Origin: Halorubrum laminariae
GTDB taxonomy: Archaea; Halobacteriota; Halobacteria; Halobacteriales; Haloferacaceae
Assembly (NCBI RefSeq): GCF_024494655.1
Contig: NZ_JANHDL010000002.1
Coordinates: forward strand, 434,001-498,000
Direction: 5' to 3'
DNA: 64,000 nucleotides
The stretch's first letter is position 1. The number at the start of each line of letters is the position of its first letter. This document shows positions 8,565-16,959 of the stretch, piece by piece. Both the position numbers and the translations under genes were made by a program. The notes under the pieces are model-generated. The model did not search any database and was not told the DNA's origin. It was given only the letters and a program-made list of their open reading frames with translations.

Positions 8565-9503
8565 ATGGAAAGCATCAACCGGACCGCGATCGAGCTCGTC
8601 GACGAGGCGCTCGACTTCGCCGGCGAGCTCGACGTCGTCGGCTACGAACTGGACAACGGCGCGACCGTCGTCGACTTCGGGATCGACGCTGCCGGCGGCG
8701 TCGAGGCGGGACTGCTGCTCGCCGAGATCCAGACCGCCGGCCTCGCGAACCTCCGCACCCGCATGGGCGAGGTCGCCGGCGCGCCGCGCCAGTACGTCGA
8801 ACTCTCGACGGATCACCCCGCGATCGCCCTGCTCTGCTCGCAGAAGGCCGGGTGGGAACTCGCCACCGAGGACGGCTTCGAGGGGCTCGGCTCCGGCCCC
8901 GCCCGAGCGCTCGTCGGCCGCGAGGCGGAGTTCGAGCGCGTGGGATACTACGACTCGTCGGAGTTCGCGACGCTCGCGGTCGAGTCGACCGCGCTTCCGA
9001 CCGAGACGGTCGCAGAGCACGTCGCCGACCTCGCAGAGGTCGACGCCGAGGGCGTCTTCCTTCCTGCGTACGCCACCGGCTCGACCGCAGGGTCAGTCGC
9101 GACCGCGGCGCGCGCGGCCGAACTTGCCGTCTTCCGACTGCTCGAAGTGGGGTACGAGCCGACCGACGTGCTCCACGCGTCCGGATCCGCACCGATGGCC
9201 CCGGCGACCCGCGACGAGGACCTCGCGATGGGACGGACGAACGACGCGTTAGCCTACGGCGGCGAGGTGCACCTGCAGGTCGCCCGCGACGACGACCGCT
9301 TCGAGCAGATAGTCTCGACCGCCCGAGACGAGTACGGCACGCCCTTCGTCGAGGTGTTCGAGGAGGCCGACTGGGACTTCTACGAGGTCGACGAGCGCGT
9401 CTTCGCGCCCGCGACGGTCACGGTCGACGTGGTCGACGGACCGGTGTACACGGTCGGCGAGACGGACGAGGAGCTGTTAGCGGAGTCGTTCGGATACCGC
9501 TGA
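8565..9503 (+). CDS. mch: Methenyltetrahydromethanopterin cyclohydrolase
   Basis: Reversibly hydrolyses methenyl- to formyl-tetrahydromethanopterin (or the folate analogue used by haloarchaea) in C1 metabolism. 312 residues, the usual family length. Recognised by the N-terminal SINRTAIELVDEALDFA, AGGVEAGLLLAEIQTAGLA, QKAGWEL, GSGPARAL and the SGSAPMAP..AMGRTNDAL..YGG segment, which forms part of the active site. Start is ATG 8565; the upstream in-frame ATG at 8541 would add MREREGDG, which is not family-like. In haloarchaea this enzyme occurs without a methanogenesis pathway. The following small gene is only 12 bases away and may be co-transcribed. Confidence 0.95.
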   Translation: MESINRTAIELVDEALDFAGELDVVGYELDNGATVVDFGIDAAGGVEAGLLLAEIQTAGLANLRTRMGEVAGAPRQYVELSTDHPAIALLCSQKAGWELATEDGFEGLGSGPARALVGREAEFERVGYYDSSEFATLAVESTALPTETVAEHVADLAEVDAEGVFLPAYATGSTAGSVATAARAAELAVFRLLEVGYEPTDVLHASGSAPMAPATRDEDLAMGRTNDALAYGGEVHLQVARDDDRFEQIVSTARDEYGTPFVEVFEEADWDFYEVDERVFAPATVTVDVVDGPVYTVGETDEELLAESFGYR

Positions 9504-9515
9504 GGCGGCCGGCCG

Positions 9516-10049
9516 ATGCGCCTCAAACCCGTCCCCGAACCGCCCGACTCCCTCGACGCTCTCCGCGAGTACCAGCGCGCGGTGCCGCTCGTACCCGGCA
9601 GCACCGACGACTGCTGCGCGCGGCTCCGGGACCGCCGCGATCTCCCCGACCGTCAGACGGCGAACGACTGGCTGGCGTTCCTGCGCGCGCTCGGGCTGGT
9701 CCGAGAGACGCCGCGGGGATTCGTTCGGACCGACACCGAGCCGACCGCGGAGCGCGTCCGTGAGGGACTTCGTGAGGGCGTCCTCCTCGTTCCGGAGGCG
9801 CTCGACCTGCTCCGGCGAGCCGCTCCCGACGACCCCGTTACACCGGGAGCGCTGTTCGCCGCGACGCGCGGGTCGGTGCCGCGTCACGACCGCGCCCGCG
9901 ACCCGGAGTGGGAGGCGACGTGGCGCGAGCGCGCCGACCGGCTCCTGCGGTGGCTCGCGCTCGTCGATCTGGCCGAGCCGGTCGAGGCCGGCGGACCGCC
10001 CGACGAATCGGACGACGCCCCCGCCTACCTCGCCGGCGACGCAGCCTGA
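9516..10049 (+). CDS. Haloarchaeal hypothetical protein, possible winged-helix folds
   Basis: 177 residues. The first half, with TANDWLAFLRALGLVRETPRGFVRT, has the cadence of a winged helix; the second half has DRLLRWLALVDLAEPV, which could be another. No DNA-binding motif can be assigned confidently. It follows mch by 12 bases in the same direction and is probably in the same transcript. Function unknown. Confidence 0.72.
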   Translation: MRLKPVPEPPDSLDALREYQRAVPLVPGSTDDCCARLRDRRDLPDRQTANDWLAFLRALGLVRETPRGFVRTDTEPTAERVREGLREGVLLVPEALDLLRRAAPDDPVTPGALFAATRGSVPRHDRARDPEWEATWRERADRLLRWLALVDLAEPVEAGGPPDESDDAPAYLAGDAA

Positions 10050-10132
10050 CCCGGCGGTTCGGGCCGATCGGTTCGAATCGGTCGGTTGCGGTCCGTGGCA
10101 AGCCTTTTACTCGGAGCCGGAGAGGATGTCGC

Positions 10133-11338
10133 ATGGGACGATTCGACGAGCGGGAGTCGCCGCTCTCGGTCCGGTACGAGCCGGCGAGCGTGAAGGACCT
10201 GCTCGTGGAGATGAAAGACACCGCCGAGCTGCTGATCGATCTGTCGTACTCCGCGGTCCTCCACGGGAGCCCGACGGTCGCCCACGAGGTCGTCGAACTC
10301 GAACACCGGATGGACGTGCTCCAGATGCGCGCGCGGATGAGCCTCATGCTCGCCGCCCGGAGCCCGGACGAGGCCGAGACGCTCGCACCCGTGCTCGGCG
10401 TGGTGGGCGCGGCCGACAAGATCTCAGACGCCGCGGGCGACATCGCGAAGATCGTCACGGAGGAGATCGGGCTCCCGGACGCGATGCGCGGCGCGCTCAC
10501 GGAGGGCGTCGAGACGCTGATCCGAGGAACCGTCTCGGCCGACTCCGACTACGCGGGGCGGACGCTGAAAGACATAGACTTGGAGTCCGAGACGGGCGTG
10601 CGGGTCATCGCGATCCGCCGCGAGGACGACTGGATCCTCAACCCCGGCCCGAAGACGCGCCTCGAGGCCGGCGACGTGACGCTCCTCCGGGGGCCGGAGA
10701 CGGGCGTCGCCGAGGCGTATCCCGAACTGGCGCAGGAGCCGTTCGAGCCTGCCGAGCCCGTCGAGCCCGCGATCGACGACTTAGAGCGGGCCGTCGACTC
10801 GATCGTGTTGATGAAGAACCTCTCCGAGCTCGCCGTGGATCTCGCGTACGGCTCCGTGCTGTTCGACAACGCGGCGCTCGCCGAGGAGGTGAACAACCTC
10901 GAGATCGAAGTCGACGCCCTCCAGTCGCGGTTCGAGGCGTGGACGCTCCGCGCCGCCCGCGAGGCCGACGACCCCGTCTCGCTCCGCGGGCTGATCCACC
11001 TCGGCGTCGCGACCGAGGAGATATCGGACGCCGCGCTGGAGATCACGGAGGGCGTCGCTCGCGACATCGGCGTCCATCCCGTCGTCGAGATGGCGGTGCA
11101 AGAGTCCGACGAGATCATCACCCGCACGGTCGTCGACGCCGGCAGCGCCCTCGAAGGGACGCGGATCGAGGCGGGGATACCGGCGACCGACATCTCCACG
11201 AGCGTCATCGCGCTCCGCCGCCCCGAGGAGGGATGGCTGGTGGGTCACGACATCGACACGACACTTCGCGCCGGCGACGTGGTGCTCTCGAAGGGAACAC
11301 GAACCTCGGCGGCGGAGTTCGAGGCGCTCGCGTCGTGA
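10133..11338 (+). CDS. Tandem PhoU / TrkA-C domain protein
   Basis: 401 residues made of two similar halves. Each half has a PhoU-like helical region (DLLVEMKDTAELLIDLSYSA and VLMKNLSELAVDLAYGS) followed by an RCK-C/TrkA-C beta domain (GRTLKDIDLESETGVRVIAI..LEAGDVTLLRG and GTRIEAGIPATDISTSVIAL..LRAGDVVLSKG). Proteins of this architecture in haloarchaea are cytoplasmic ligand-binding regulators linked with potassium or phosphate transport; no channel gene is adjacent here. Start ATG 10133 lies about 27 bases after a TTTTAC box. The two halves look like an internal duplication. Confidence 0.85.
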   Translation: MGRFDERESPLSVRYEPASVKDLLVEMKDTAELLIDLSYSAVLHGSPTVAHEVVELEHRMDVLQMRARMSLMLAARSPDEAETLAPVLGVVGAADKISDAAGDIAKIVTEEIGLPDAMRGALTEGVETLIRGTVSADSDYAGRTLKDIDLESETGVRVIAIRREDDWILNPGPKTRLEAGDVTLLRGPETGVAEAYPELAQEPFEPAEPVEPAIDDLERAVDSIVLMKNLSELAVDLAYGSVLFDNAALAEEVNNLEIEVDALQSRFEAWTLRAAREADDPVSLRGLIHLGVATEEISDAALEITEGVARDIGVHPVVEMAVQESDEIITRTVVDAGSALEGTRIEAGIPATDISTSVIALRRPEEGWLVGHDIDTTLRAGDVVLSKGTRTSAAEFEALAS

Positions 11339-11363
11339 CGGTCCGACCCGTGGGGGTCGACCG

Positions 11364-11711
11364 ATGACGGCGACCGCCGAGCGCGCTCGGCTCGCCCGCG
11401 CGTACTACGACGCGCTCGACGCCGGCGACTACGACCGGCTCACGGAACTGCTCGCGCCGGAGTTCGTCCAGCGGCGTCCGGACCGGACCTTCGAGGGCCG
11501 CGACCGCTTCGTCGCGTTCATGCGCGACGAGCGGCCGATGACGAACACGACCCACGCTGTCGAGCGGGTGTACGCCGCGGGTTCGGGTGTCGCCGTCCGC
11601 GGGCGGCTGCTCGACGCCGACGGCGACGTGCTGTTCGCCTTCGTCGACGTATTCGAGGTCGCGGACGGGCAGCTCGCCTCGCTGGAGACTTACGCGGCAA
11701 CAGACGAGTAG
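11364..11711 (+). CDS. SnoaL-like / NTF2-fold protein
   Basis: 115 residues with the typical NTF2-like pattern: helical start ARLARAYYDALDAGDYDRLTELLAPEFVQ, then beta strands ending in LLDADGDVLFAFVDVFEVADGQLASLETY. Such proteins are small cone-shaped enzymes or binding proteins; no catalytic residues identify a reaction. It lies 25 bases downstream of the PhoU/TrkA-C gene and may be co-transcribed. Confidence 0.8.
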   Translation: MTATAERARLARAYYDALDAGDYDRLTELLAPEFVQRRPDRTFEGRDRFVAFMRDERPMTNTTHAVERVYAAGSGVAVRGRLLDADGDVLFAFVDVFEVADGQLASLETYAATDE

Positions 11712-11955
11712 CGGGCTCACTTCTCGGTTCGACCGCCTTTTCGACGAGCCGGCGGCTCAAGGGTGTAGAGTGACCGCCGCTACGGCGCGGACGTTGAAAG
11801 GCGACCGCCTCACGCGAACGCGAGACGACCGGTGTGTCGCACGCCGGCGGCCGGTCACGTGGGAGTCCGCCGCGGCGGCGTATAAACCCTCGTTCACGCG
11901 GACGGGTCGGACAGCCAACAGGGCCGCCGGGTAAGAATCGTCGAAACCGACGCCC

Positions 11956-12816
11956 TCAGTCGGGGCGGTGAACCTCGCCGTCGCGCGAGTCGGCGTCCTT
12001 GCGACGGAGCGCGGCCGCGGCGTTGTTGGCGTCGTAGCCGAAGTACACGTCCTTCGCGTACGTCTCCGCGACCTCCGCCGCGCGGATCAGATCGTCCACG
12101 TCGACCTCGACGGCGTACAGCTCCAGCGAGAACGGCGTCTCCGGGGGCGCGCCGTGCACGTCGTAGTCGCCGCCGAGCCGCGACCGGAAGCCGCGAGCGA
12201 TCGTTTCGAGCCAGTAGGTCGTCGCGTACTCGGTGTCGTACAGCGGAACGACGAACTCGTCGACGTGCTCGGAGAGTTCGTCGACGTCGAGCCCCGACCG
12301 CGCCCGGAGGTGCCCCGGATACGGGTCCGGATACAGCGTGAGAAGCAGTCGGCCGGGGACCAACTCGGCCGCGTCGGCGACGAACTCGGTTATCACGTCG
12401 GCGCGCCAGTCCGCCCAACGCTCGCGGTCGCTTTCGGCGAACAGCCGCTCACAGCGGTCGCAGCGACAGAACCCCTCGCGGGGGAATCCCACGTCGTCGA
12501 GGCGCACATCGTCGCTTTCTGCGGCGCAGTCCTCGATGATTTCGAGGAGGCCCTCGCGGTACTCCGCGTGCGTCGGGCAGATGTACGCCCAGTCGAAGTA
12601 GTCGCGGTCGCGGGTCGCCGGCTCGCCGCGCTCGTCGACGGGGACGAGGTCCGGGTTCTCGCTCGCCGCGGCGTTGTCGCCGAAACACGACACCATGTTC
12701 ACGGCGTTTGGAAGCGGCGCGGCAGCTCGCCCCGTCACATCTTTTACCTCGTAGAAGCCGAGGTCGAACGGCTCCATCTCGACTTCGTCGGCGTTCCGCG
12801 TGACGACCCCGTACAT
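11956..12816 (-). CDS. TIM-barrel, glycosidase-like hypothetical protein
   Basis: 286 residues. Features suggest an alpha/beta barrel related to uncharacterised glycoside-hydrolase-like proteins: NMVSCFGDNAAAS, FDWAYICPTHAEYREGLLEIIED, the acidic pair DVRLDDVGFPREG, a CRCDRC zinc or structural knuckle and LLTLYPDPYPGH. DDVG could supply carboxylates, but the family's activity is unknown. ATG 12816 is preferred over an upstream start because a TTTTTACC box lies about 26 bases before it and the longer form adds an unlike extension. It is monocistronic by spacing. Confidence 0.75.
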   Translation of the reverse strand: MYGVVTRNADEVEMEPFDLGFYEVKDVTGRAAAPLPNAVNMVSCFGDNAAASENPDLVPVDERGEPATRDRDYFDWAYICPTHAEYREGLLEIIEDCAAESDDVRLDDVGFPREGFCRCDRCERLFAESDRERWADWRADVITEFVADAAELVPGRLLLTLYPDPYPGHLRARSGLDVDELSEHVDEFVVPLYDTEYATTYWLETIARGFRSRLGGDYDVHGAPPETPFSLELYAVEVDVDDLIRAAEVAETYAKDVYFGYDANNAAAALRRKDADSRDGEVHRPD

Positions 12817-12846
12817 GCGCGTCGCTACGCGGTTGCGGGGTAAAAA

Positions 12847-12866
12847 CGGCGGGCATCCGCCCGCCG
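12847..12866. other. GC hairpin between divergent/serial minus-strand genes
   Basis: GGCGGGC at 12848-12854 and GCCCGCC at 12859-12865 form a perfect 7-base stem with loop ATCC, lying just upstream of the 11956-12816 gene. It might act as a terminator for the small upstream membrane peptide gene or as a promoter element; no T-run follows. Confidence 0.45.
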
Positions 12867-12963
12867 GAGGGAGTTGCATGCCGATGCGGCCGGACCGCTT
12901 GGAGTCGCACCGGCTCGACCGGACGGGGACGGATCGAGCCGGGATTCGTTACGGGCCCGTGAG

Positions 12964-13056
12964 TCAGACCTCGACCGGCTCTTTGTCGCCGGCGAGGAGG
13001 AAGTACGCGAGCGCGACCAGCGACAGCACGAGGACGAGCTTGAGTTTCTTGCTCAT
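12964..13056 (-). CDS. 30-residue single-span membrane peptide
   Basis: Encodes MSKKLKLVLVLSLVALAYFL followed by LAGDKEPVEV. A basic N terminus, one hydrophobic span (residues 6-23) and an acidic C terminus give a classic N-in/C-out membrane peptide. Start ATG and stop TGA are clear, and a GATTTTAGC box lies about 30 bases upstream. It sits between pyrI and the glycosidase-like gene on the same strand. No function is known to me; charge pattern and promoter argue that it is real. Confidence 0.65.
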   Translation of the reverse strand: MSKKLKLVLVLSLVALAYFLLAGDKEPVEV

Positions 13057-13137
13057 ACCTGTACGATCGCACGGGGGTCGCTAAAATCTACCGGCGGCGG
13101 TCGGATCGGCCGATTCGGTGATGGCGATGCGAGCCGG

Positions 13138-13596
13138 TCAGACGTCGATGTGTTCGGCGATGTCCGTCCGCAGGATCGTCGAACAGTAGTCGCACCGGAC
13201 GCCGTCGGCGACGACATCGAACCGGGTCTCGACGGGCTCGCCGGCGTTGGTGATGCAGTTGCGGTTCGGACACGAGAGCACGCCGCTCACGCTGTCGGGT
13301 CGGGTGACGCGATTCTTCTCGGCCACCTCGAACTCGCGGATGATGTTGATCGTCGCCTCGGGCGCGATGAGCGAGAGCACGTCGACCTCCGACTGCGAGA
13401 GTTCGCGATCCTCGACTTTCACAACGTCCTTGCGGCCGAGCCGGTCCGAGGGGACGTTCATCACGACCGAAACGCCGAGCCCCTCCGAGCCGTCGATGCC
13501 GAGGATCGCGAGCACGTTGAGCGCCTGTCCGCCCTCCACGTGGTCGATGACGGTGCCGTTTCGGATCTTCGAGACGCGCAGTTCGTGGTCGCTCAT
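13138..13596 (-). CDS. pyrI: Aspartate carbamoyltransferase regulatory subunit
   Basis: 152 residues. Allosteric, zinc-binding partner of PyrB. The nucleotide-binding domain ([25 protein letters not shown]) is followed by the zinc domain with CPNRNCITN and CDYCS, giving the four cysteines (Cx4C...CxxC) that hold the catalytic chain. Its ATG overlaps the TGA of pyrB (ATGA), so translation is coupled. It binds nucleotides to feedback-control the first committed pyrimidine step. Confidence 0.96.
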   Translation of the reverse strand: MSDHELRVSKIRNGTVIDHVEGGQALNVLAILGIDGSEGLGVSVVMNVPSDRLGRKDVVKVEDRELSQSEVDVLSLIAPEATINIIREFEVAEKNRVTRPDSVSGVLSCPNRNCITNAGEPVETRFDVVADGVRCDYCSTILRTDIAEHIDV

Positions 13597-14534
13597 CGGT
13601 CCGCCTCCTGGCCCTCGTCGGCCTCGGCGTTCTCGATCAGCGTGTCCAGAAGCGCCATCCGGACGGGGATCCCGTTGTGCGCCTGCTCGAAGTACCGGGC
13701 GTGGTCCGTTTCGTCGAGGTCGGGGGCGATCTCGTCGACCCGCGGGAGCGGGTGCATCACGGAGAGATCGTCGGCGGCAACTTCGAGGGTCTCGGCGTCG
13801 ATGCGGTACTCGCCGGCGACCCGGTGGTACTCGTTCTCGTCGGGGAACCGCTCCTTCTGGATCCGGGTGACGTACAGCACGTCCAACTCCTCAAGCACGC
13901 CGTCGAGGTCGGTGTGCTCGCGGATCTGCGCGCCCGTCTCGTGGAGGTCGAAGCGAACCGAGCGGGGGAGCCGCAGCGACTCGGGACTGATGAAGTGCTG
14001 GTTCGCGTCGAACTCGGTGAGCGCGGCCGCGAGCGAGTGGACCGTGCGTCCGTACTTTAGATCGCCCATGATCCCCACGGTGAGGTCGTCGAGCCCGTGA
14101 TTCTCGCGGATCGTGTGGAGGTCGAGTAAGGTCTGAGAGGGGTGTTGACCCGCCCCGTCGCCCGCGTTGACGACCGGGACCTCGACGTGTTCGGACGCCA
14201 ACGTGGCCGCGCCCTCGCTCGGGTGCCGGAGCACCATGGCGTCCGCGTAGCCCTCGATGACGCGGACGGTGTCCGACAGCGACTCGCCCTTAGAGACCGA
14301 AGAGGAGTCGACGTCGCCCATGTCGATCGTGTTCATCCCGAGGCGCTTGGCCGCGCTGTCGAAGCTCATCCGGGTGCGCGTGCTCGGCTCGAAAAAACAG
14401 AGCGCGAGCACGCGTCCGGCGTGCCGGTCCGCGTAGGCGGCGGGGTCGTCGGCGACCGCTCGGGCCCGGTCGAGCACCGCCTCGATGTCATCCCGCGAGA
14501 GCTGTTTCGCGGTGATGAGGTGGTCCTGACGCAT
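13593..14534 (-). CDS. pyrB: Aspartate carbamoyltransferase catalytic subunit
   Basis: 313 residues. Condenses carbamoyl phosphate with aspartate to carbamoyl aspartate in pyrimidine synthesis. The carbamoyl-phosphate loop [12 protein letters not shown] and the [12 protein letters not shown] and MHPLPR motifs are present. ATG 14534 ([12 protein letters not shown]) matches the family start; a longer reading frame upstream is Pro/Ser-rich and unlike it. First gene of the pyrBI operon. The carbamoyl phosphate comes from CarA/CarB encoded at 36 and 28 kb in this window. Confidence 0.97.
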   Translation of the reverse strand: MRQDHLITAKQLSRDDIEAVLDRARAVADDPAAYADRHAGRVLALCFFEPSTRTRMSFDSAAKRLGMNTIDMGDVDSSSVSKGESLSDTVRVIEGYADAMVLRHPSEGAATLASEHVEVPVVNAGDGAGQHPSQTLLDLHTIRENHGLDDLTVGIMGDLKYGRTVHSLAAALTEFDANQHFISPESLRLPRSVRFDLHETGAQIREHTDLDGVLEELDVLYVTRIQKERFPDENEYHRVAGEYRIDAETLEVAADDLSVMHPLPRVDEIAPDLDETDHARYFEQAHNGIPVRMALLDTLIENAEADEGQEADR

Positions 14535-14728
14535 CGTCGAAGAAGGGAACTGGCACGCTCTTGAATCTCCCGGCTCGGGCCGCGGCGAGGGTGTCCACAT
14601 CGGTGGGGATCGGTCGCCGCCGCGCTTCGAGATTCGAAGTCGATACCGTCCGACCGATCGGCCGACGCGACGACGCGCCGACCGACCGCGGCCGGAGACA
14701 TAAGCCCATTCGGCTCCAACGACTCCCC

Positions 14729-15064
14729 ATGTCCGAGAACGACCAAACCGATTCTGCCGACCCGGGCGACCTGCTCCCGAACGACCACGTGAAACAGGCC
14801 GCCGTCAACGGCGAGGTGACGCAACTCCACCGCGGGAATCAGTACGGCGAGGTGGGCGACACCTTCGAGGTCGACGGCGTCACCTTCGAGTTGACCGAGG
14901 TGACGGAGCGCACGCTCGGCGACATGACGGACGCGGACGCGAAACGGGAGGGGTCGCCGTCGCTCGACGCCTACAAGGAGCGGATGGTCCGCGCCCACGG
15001 CGGGAGCTTCGAGTGGAACGACGACGCAGACGTGGTGCGCCACCGGTTCGAGCGCGTGGTGTGA
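14729..15064 (+). CDS. ASCH-domain protein
   Basis: 111 residues from ATG 14729. A short acidic N terminus precedes an ASCH/PUA-like beta barrel: [39 protein letters not shown] and a C-terminal helix [19 protein letters not shown] proteins bind RNA or hydrolyse modified nucleosides; which applies here is unknown. The reading frame stays open far upstream but that extension is Arg-rich and not protein-like, so the ATG near CCCCATG is chosen. Confidence 0.82.
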   Translation: MSENDQTDSADPGDLLPNDHVKQAAVNGEVTQLHRGNQYGEVGDTFEVDGVTFELTEVTERTLGDMTDADAKREGSPSLDAYKERMVRAHGGSFEWNDDADVVRHRFERVV

Positions 15065-15071
15065 GGTGGCG

Positions 15072-15210
15072 CGGCCGGCGATCGGCCGCGTATACGCGTC
15101 TGTGAGCCGATCGCGAGGGAGTCGGGCGCGACGCGGGCGACGGGAGGAGCCCGCGCGACGCGCCCGATGAGGCTGGGGAGGCGTGAGGTGTGTTCGCTGT
15201 GCGGTGCGGG
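15072..15210 (-). repeat. Dispersed structured intergenic element, copy A
   Basis: Read on the minus strand: conserved start CGCACCGC...CCTCAC, then CCTCCCCAGCCTC (complement of 15169-15182), a long hairpin (outer arms 15122-15130/15159-15167, inner 15132-15138/15149-15155), then CTCCCTCGCG, GGCTC and a second hairpin built on the palindrome CGCGTATACGCG (15087-15098). The same order of conserved boxes and hairpins is found near 35.7 and 56.8 kb with different stem sequences. It lies between the convergent ASCH and engB genes. Confidence 0.7.
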
Positions 15211-15304
15211 ACACCAAAGGTGAGATTCGAGGGAGTACCGCGTCAGCAGCGATCGACACATCGCCGCCGGTGCGCCACGGGTCACAGACGTCCCTCCGAC
15301 AACG

Positions 15305-15925
15305 CTACGAGACGAACTTCAGCAGGTCGTCTCGGTTGTGCTCGTGGAATCTGGTCCGGAGACACTCCTCCAAGGACTCGATGTCGCCGCGTTTCGCGCA
15401 GATCGGGGCGATGCGGTCCGACCACTGCTGCCACGGCGGGAACAGCCCGAGTCGGTCGCAGATGTCGTCGAGCCGCTCGTCGAGGTCGTCGATCTTGTCG
15501 GTCTTGTTCACGGCGACGATGGGGGCGACGCCGACGTCTTCGAGGAAACCGTACATCTCCACGTCGTGCGGGACGTTCCCGCGCTCGCGGTGTCTGTCGA
15601 TGATGTCGACGGCCGCTTTCCCGTCCATCACGACCACGCCCGCGAGAATCGAGTCCGCGTTCGCTTCGAGGTACTGCACGATGTCCGTCTTGATCTGCTC
15701 GCGGCGGTCCTCCTCGACGCCGGACATGAACCCGAATCCGGGCAGGTCCGTGAACATGAACCCCTCGCTGGCCCAGTCGAAGTGGTTCGGCTGCCGGGTC
15801 ACGCCCGGCTTGCCGCCGGTCGAGAAGTCGTGGCCGGTCAGTTCGCGCATCAGCGTGGACTTGCCGACGTTCGAGCGCCCCACGAGGACGACCTCGGCGT
15901 CGCGGTCCGGCCGGTCTTCGAACAT
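15305..15925 (-). CDS. engB: EngB/YihA-family GTP-binding protein
   Basis: 206 residues. P-loop GTPase of the TrmE-Era-EngA-YihA class. G1 [10 protein letters not shown]2 region [10 protein letters not shown]3 DLPGFGF, G4 NKTD and G5-like ICAKRG are all present. Bacterial EngB helps assemble the large ribosomal subunit; the archaeal role is assumed similar. ATG 15925 gives a compact N terminus ([20 protein letters not shown]) and lies about 29 bases after an ATTTTAA box on the minus strand. Confidence 0.92.
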   Translation of the reverse strand: MFEDRPDRDAEVVLVGRSNVGKSTLMRELTGHDFSTGGKPGVTRQPNHFDWASEGFMFTDLPGFGFMSGVEEDRREQIKTDIVQYLEANADSILAGVVVMDGKAAVDIIDRHRERGNVPHDVEMYGFLEDVGVAPIVAVNKTDKIDDLDERLDDICDRLGLFPPWQQWSDRIAPICAKRGDIESLEECLRTRFHEHNRDDLLKFVS

Positions 15926-15949
15926 GTACGTCCGTGCGCGACAGAGGCG

Positions 15950-15958
15950 GTTAAAATG
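15950..15958 (-). promoter_or_regulatory. TATA-like box of engB
   Basis: TTAAAAT on the plus strand (ATTTTAA on the minus strand) is centred about 29 bases before the ATG at 15925, supporting that start and a leaderless mRNA. Confidence 0.6.
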
Positions 15959-16063
15959 CGCGTCGCGCGGTCGGCGGCGAGGGACCGCTTCGGTCACCCG
16001 TCAACCGACGTGACCGACCCGAGAGACCGTAGCACATATCCTCGCGCCGCTCCGAGCCTTCGT

Positions 16064-16228
16064 ATGCGCATCGACTTCGACCGATCCGTGACGGGACCGG
16101 GCGGCCTCGACGACGCCGAGGCGTCCCCTCGGACTGTCGTCCGGGAGGCGGGCGTCGCGCTCGCTCCCCGGGTCGACCGCGTCGACGACCGGCGGGAAGA
16201 GACCGCACCGAACGGAGGTGCGGCCTGA
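16064..16228 (+). CDS. 54-residue acidic small protein, coupled to next gene
   Basis: MRIDFDRSVTGPGGLDDAEA is followed by a charged region ending NGGAA. No membrane segment or metal site. Evidence that it is real: a CATATC box about 30 bases upstream, a strong GGAGGTG just before its end that would serve the next gene, and a TGATG junction in which its stop overlaps the ATG at 16228. Function unknown; probably a partner of the membrane protein that follows. Confidence 0.62.
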   Translation: MRIDFDRSVTGPGGLDDAEASPRTVVREAGVALAPRVDRVDDRREETAPNGGAA

Positions 16229-16512
16229 TGGGACTGTTGAGCGAACTCAAATCCGACGTGGTCGGATTCGTTCGGAATCCGACGGACGAACAGAAGCTGC
16301 TGTTCGTCGCTGTCGTCGCGATGGCGGTCGCCGATCGGTACTACTACTGGATCGATTTTCCGATCGTCGTGCGGACGACCGCCGCGGTGGGCGTCGGATT
16401 CATCGCCCTGTTCGTCGCCAGCTACCTGTATACGGGGTCGTTCGTGCCGCCGGACGGGAACGTCGACGACGAAGACGGAGACGACGCGTACGTCGACGAA
16501 CTCGACCCCTGA
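16228..16512 (+). CDS. Small two-span membrane protein
   Basis: 94 residues. An amphipathic start (MGLLSELKSDVVGFVRNPTD) precedes two hydrophobic spans at about 23-45 and 50-68, and an acidic tail DGNVDDEDGDDAYVDELDP. The ATG overlaps the preceding stop and is preceded by GGAGGTG. It lies 63 bases upstream of aIF5A but that gene has its own TATA box. Unknown function. Confidence 0.75.
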   Translation: MGLLSELKSDVVGFVRNPTDEQKLLFVAVVAMAVADRYYYWIDFPIVVRTTAAVGVGFIALFVASYLYTGSFVPPDGNVDDEDGDDAYVDELDP

Positions 16513-16545
16513 CGGCGAGAACGGTCGCGGCGGCGTTCCAAACCG

Positions 16546-16552
16546 TTTATAC
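16546..16552 (+). promoter_or_regulatory. TATA-like box of aIF5A
   Basis: TTTATAC centred 27 bases before the aIF5A ATG at 16576, the usual spacing for a leaderless haloarchaeal transcript. Confidence 0.65.
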
Positions 16553-16575
16553 CCGCGCCGGGGGAAGGTGCGCGC

Positions 16576-16953
16576 ATGCCGCGAGAGCAGAAGCAGGTTC
16601 GCGAACTACAGGAGGGCAGCTACGTCATGATGGACGACGCGCCCTGCAAGATCAACCACTACAGCACCGCCAAGCCCGGAAAACACGGGAGCGCCAAGGC
16701 CCGCGTTGAGGGGAAAGGCGTCTTCGACGAGAGGAAGCGCTCGCTCTCTCAGCCCGTCGACGCCAAGGTCTGGGTCCCGATCATCCAACGGAAGCAGGGA
16801 CAGGTCGTCTCCGTTTCGGGCGACGACGCCCAAGTTATGGATCTGGACACCTACGAGACGTTTACCATGCGCATCCCCGAAGGTGAGGACTTCTCCTCAG
16901 ACGACACCATCGAGTACCTAGAGTACGAGGGCCAGCGAAAGGTCGTCGGGTAG
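16576..16953 (+). CDS. eif5a: Translation factor aIF5A
   Basis: 125 residues. Promotes peptide-bond formation at difficult sequences on the ribosome. The hypusine loop is visible as [13 protein letters not shown], with the modifiable lysine in PGKHG, within the N-terminal SH3-like domain; the C-terminal OB domain follows ([17 protein letters not shown]). Only 6 bases separate its stop from the agmatinase-family gene, an arrangement that fits agmatine-linked modification of this lysine in haloarchaea. Confidence 0.97.
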   Translation: MPREQKQVRELQEGSYVMMDDAPCKINHYSTAKPGKHGSAKARVEGKGVFDERKRSLSQPVDAKVWVPIIQRKQGQVVSVSGDDAQVMDLDTYETFTMRIPEGEDFSSDDTIEYLEYEGQRKVVG

Positions 16954-16959
16954 TCGGCG

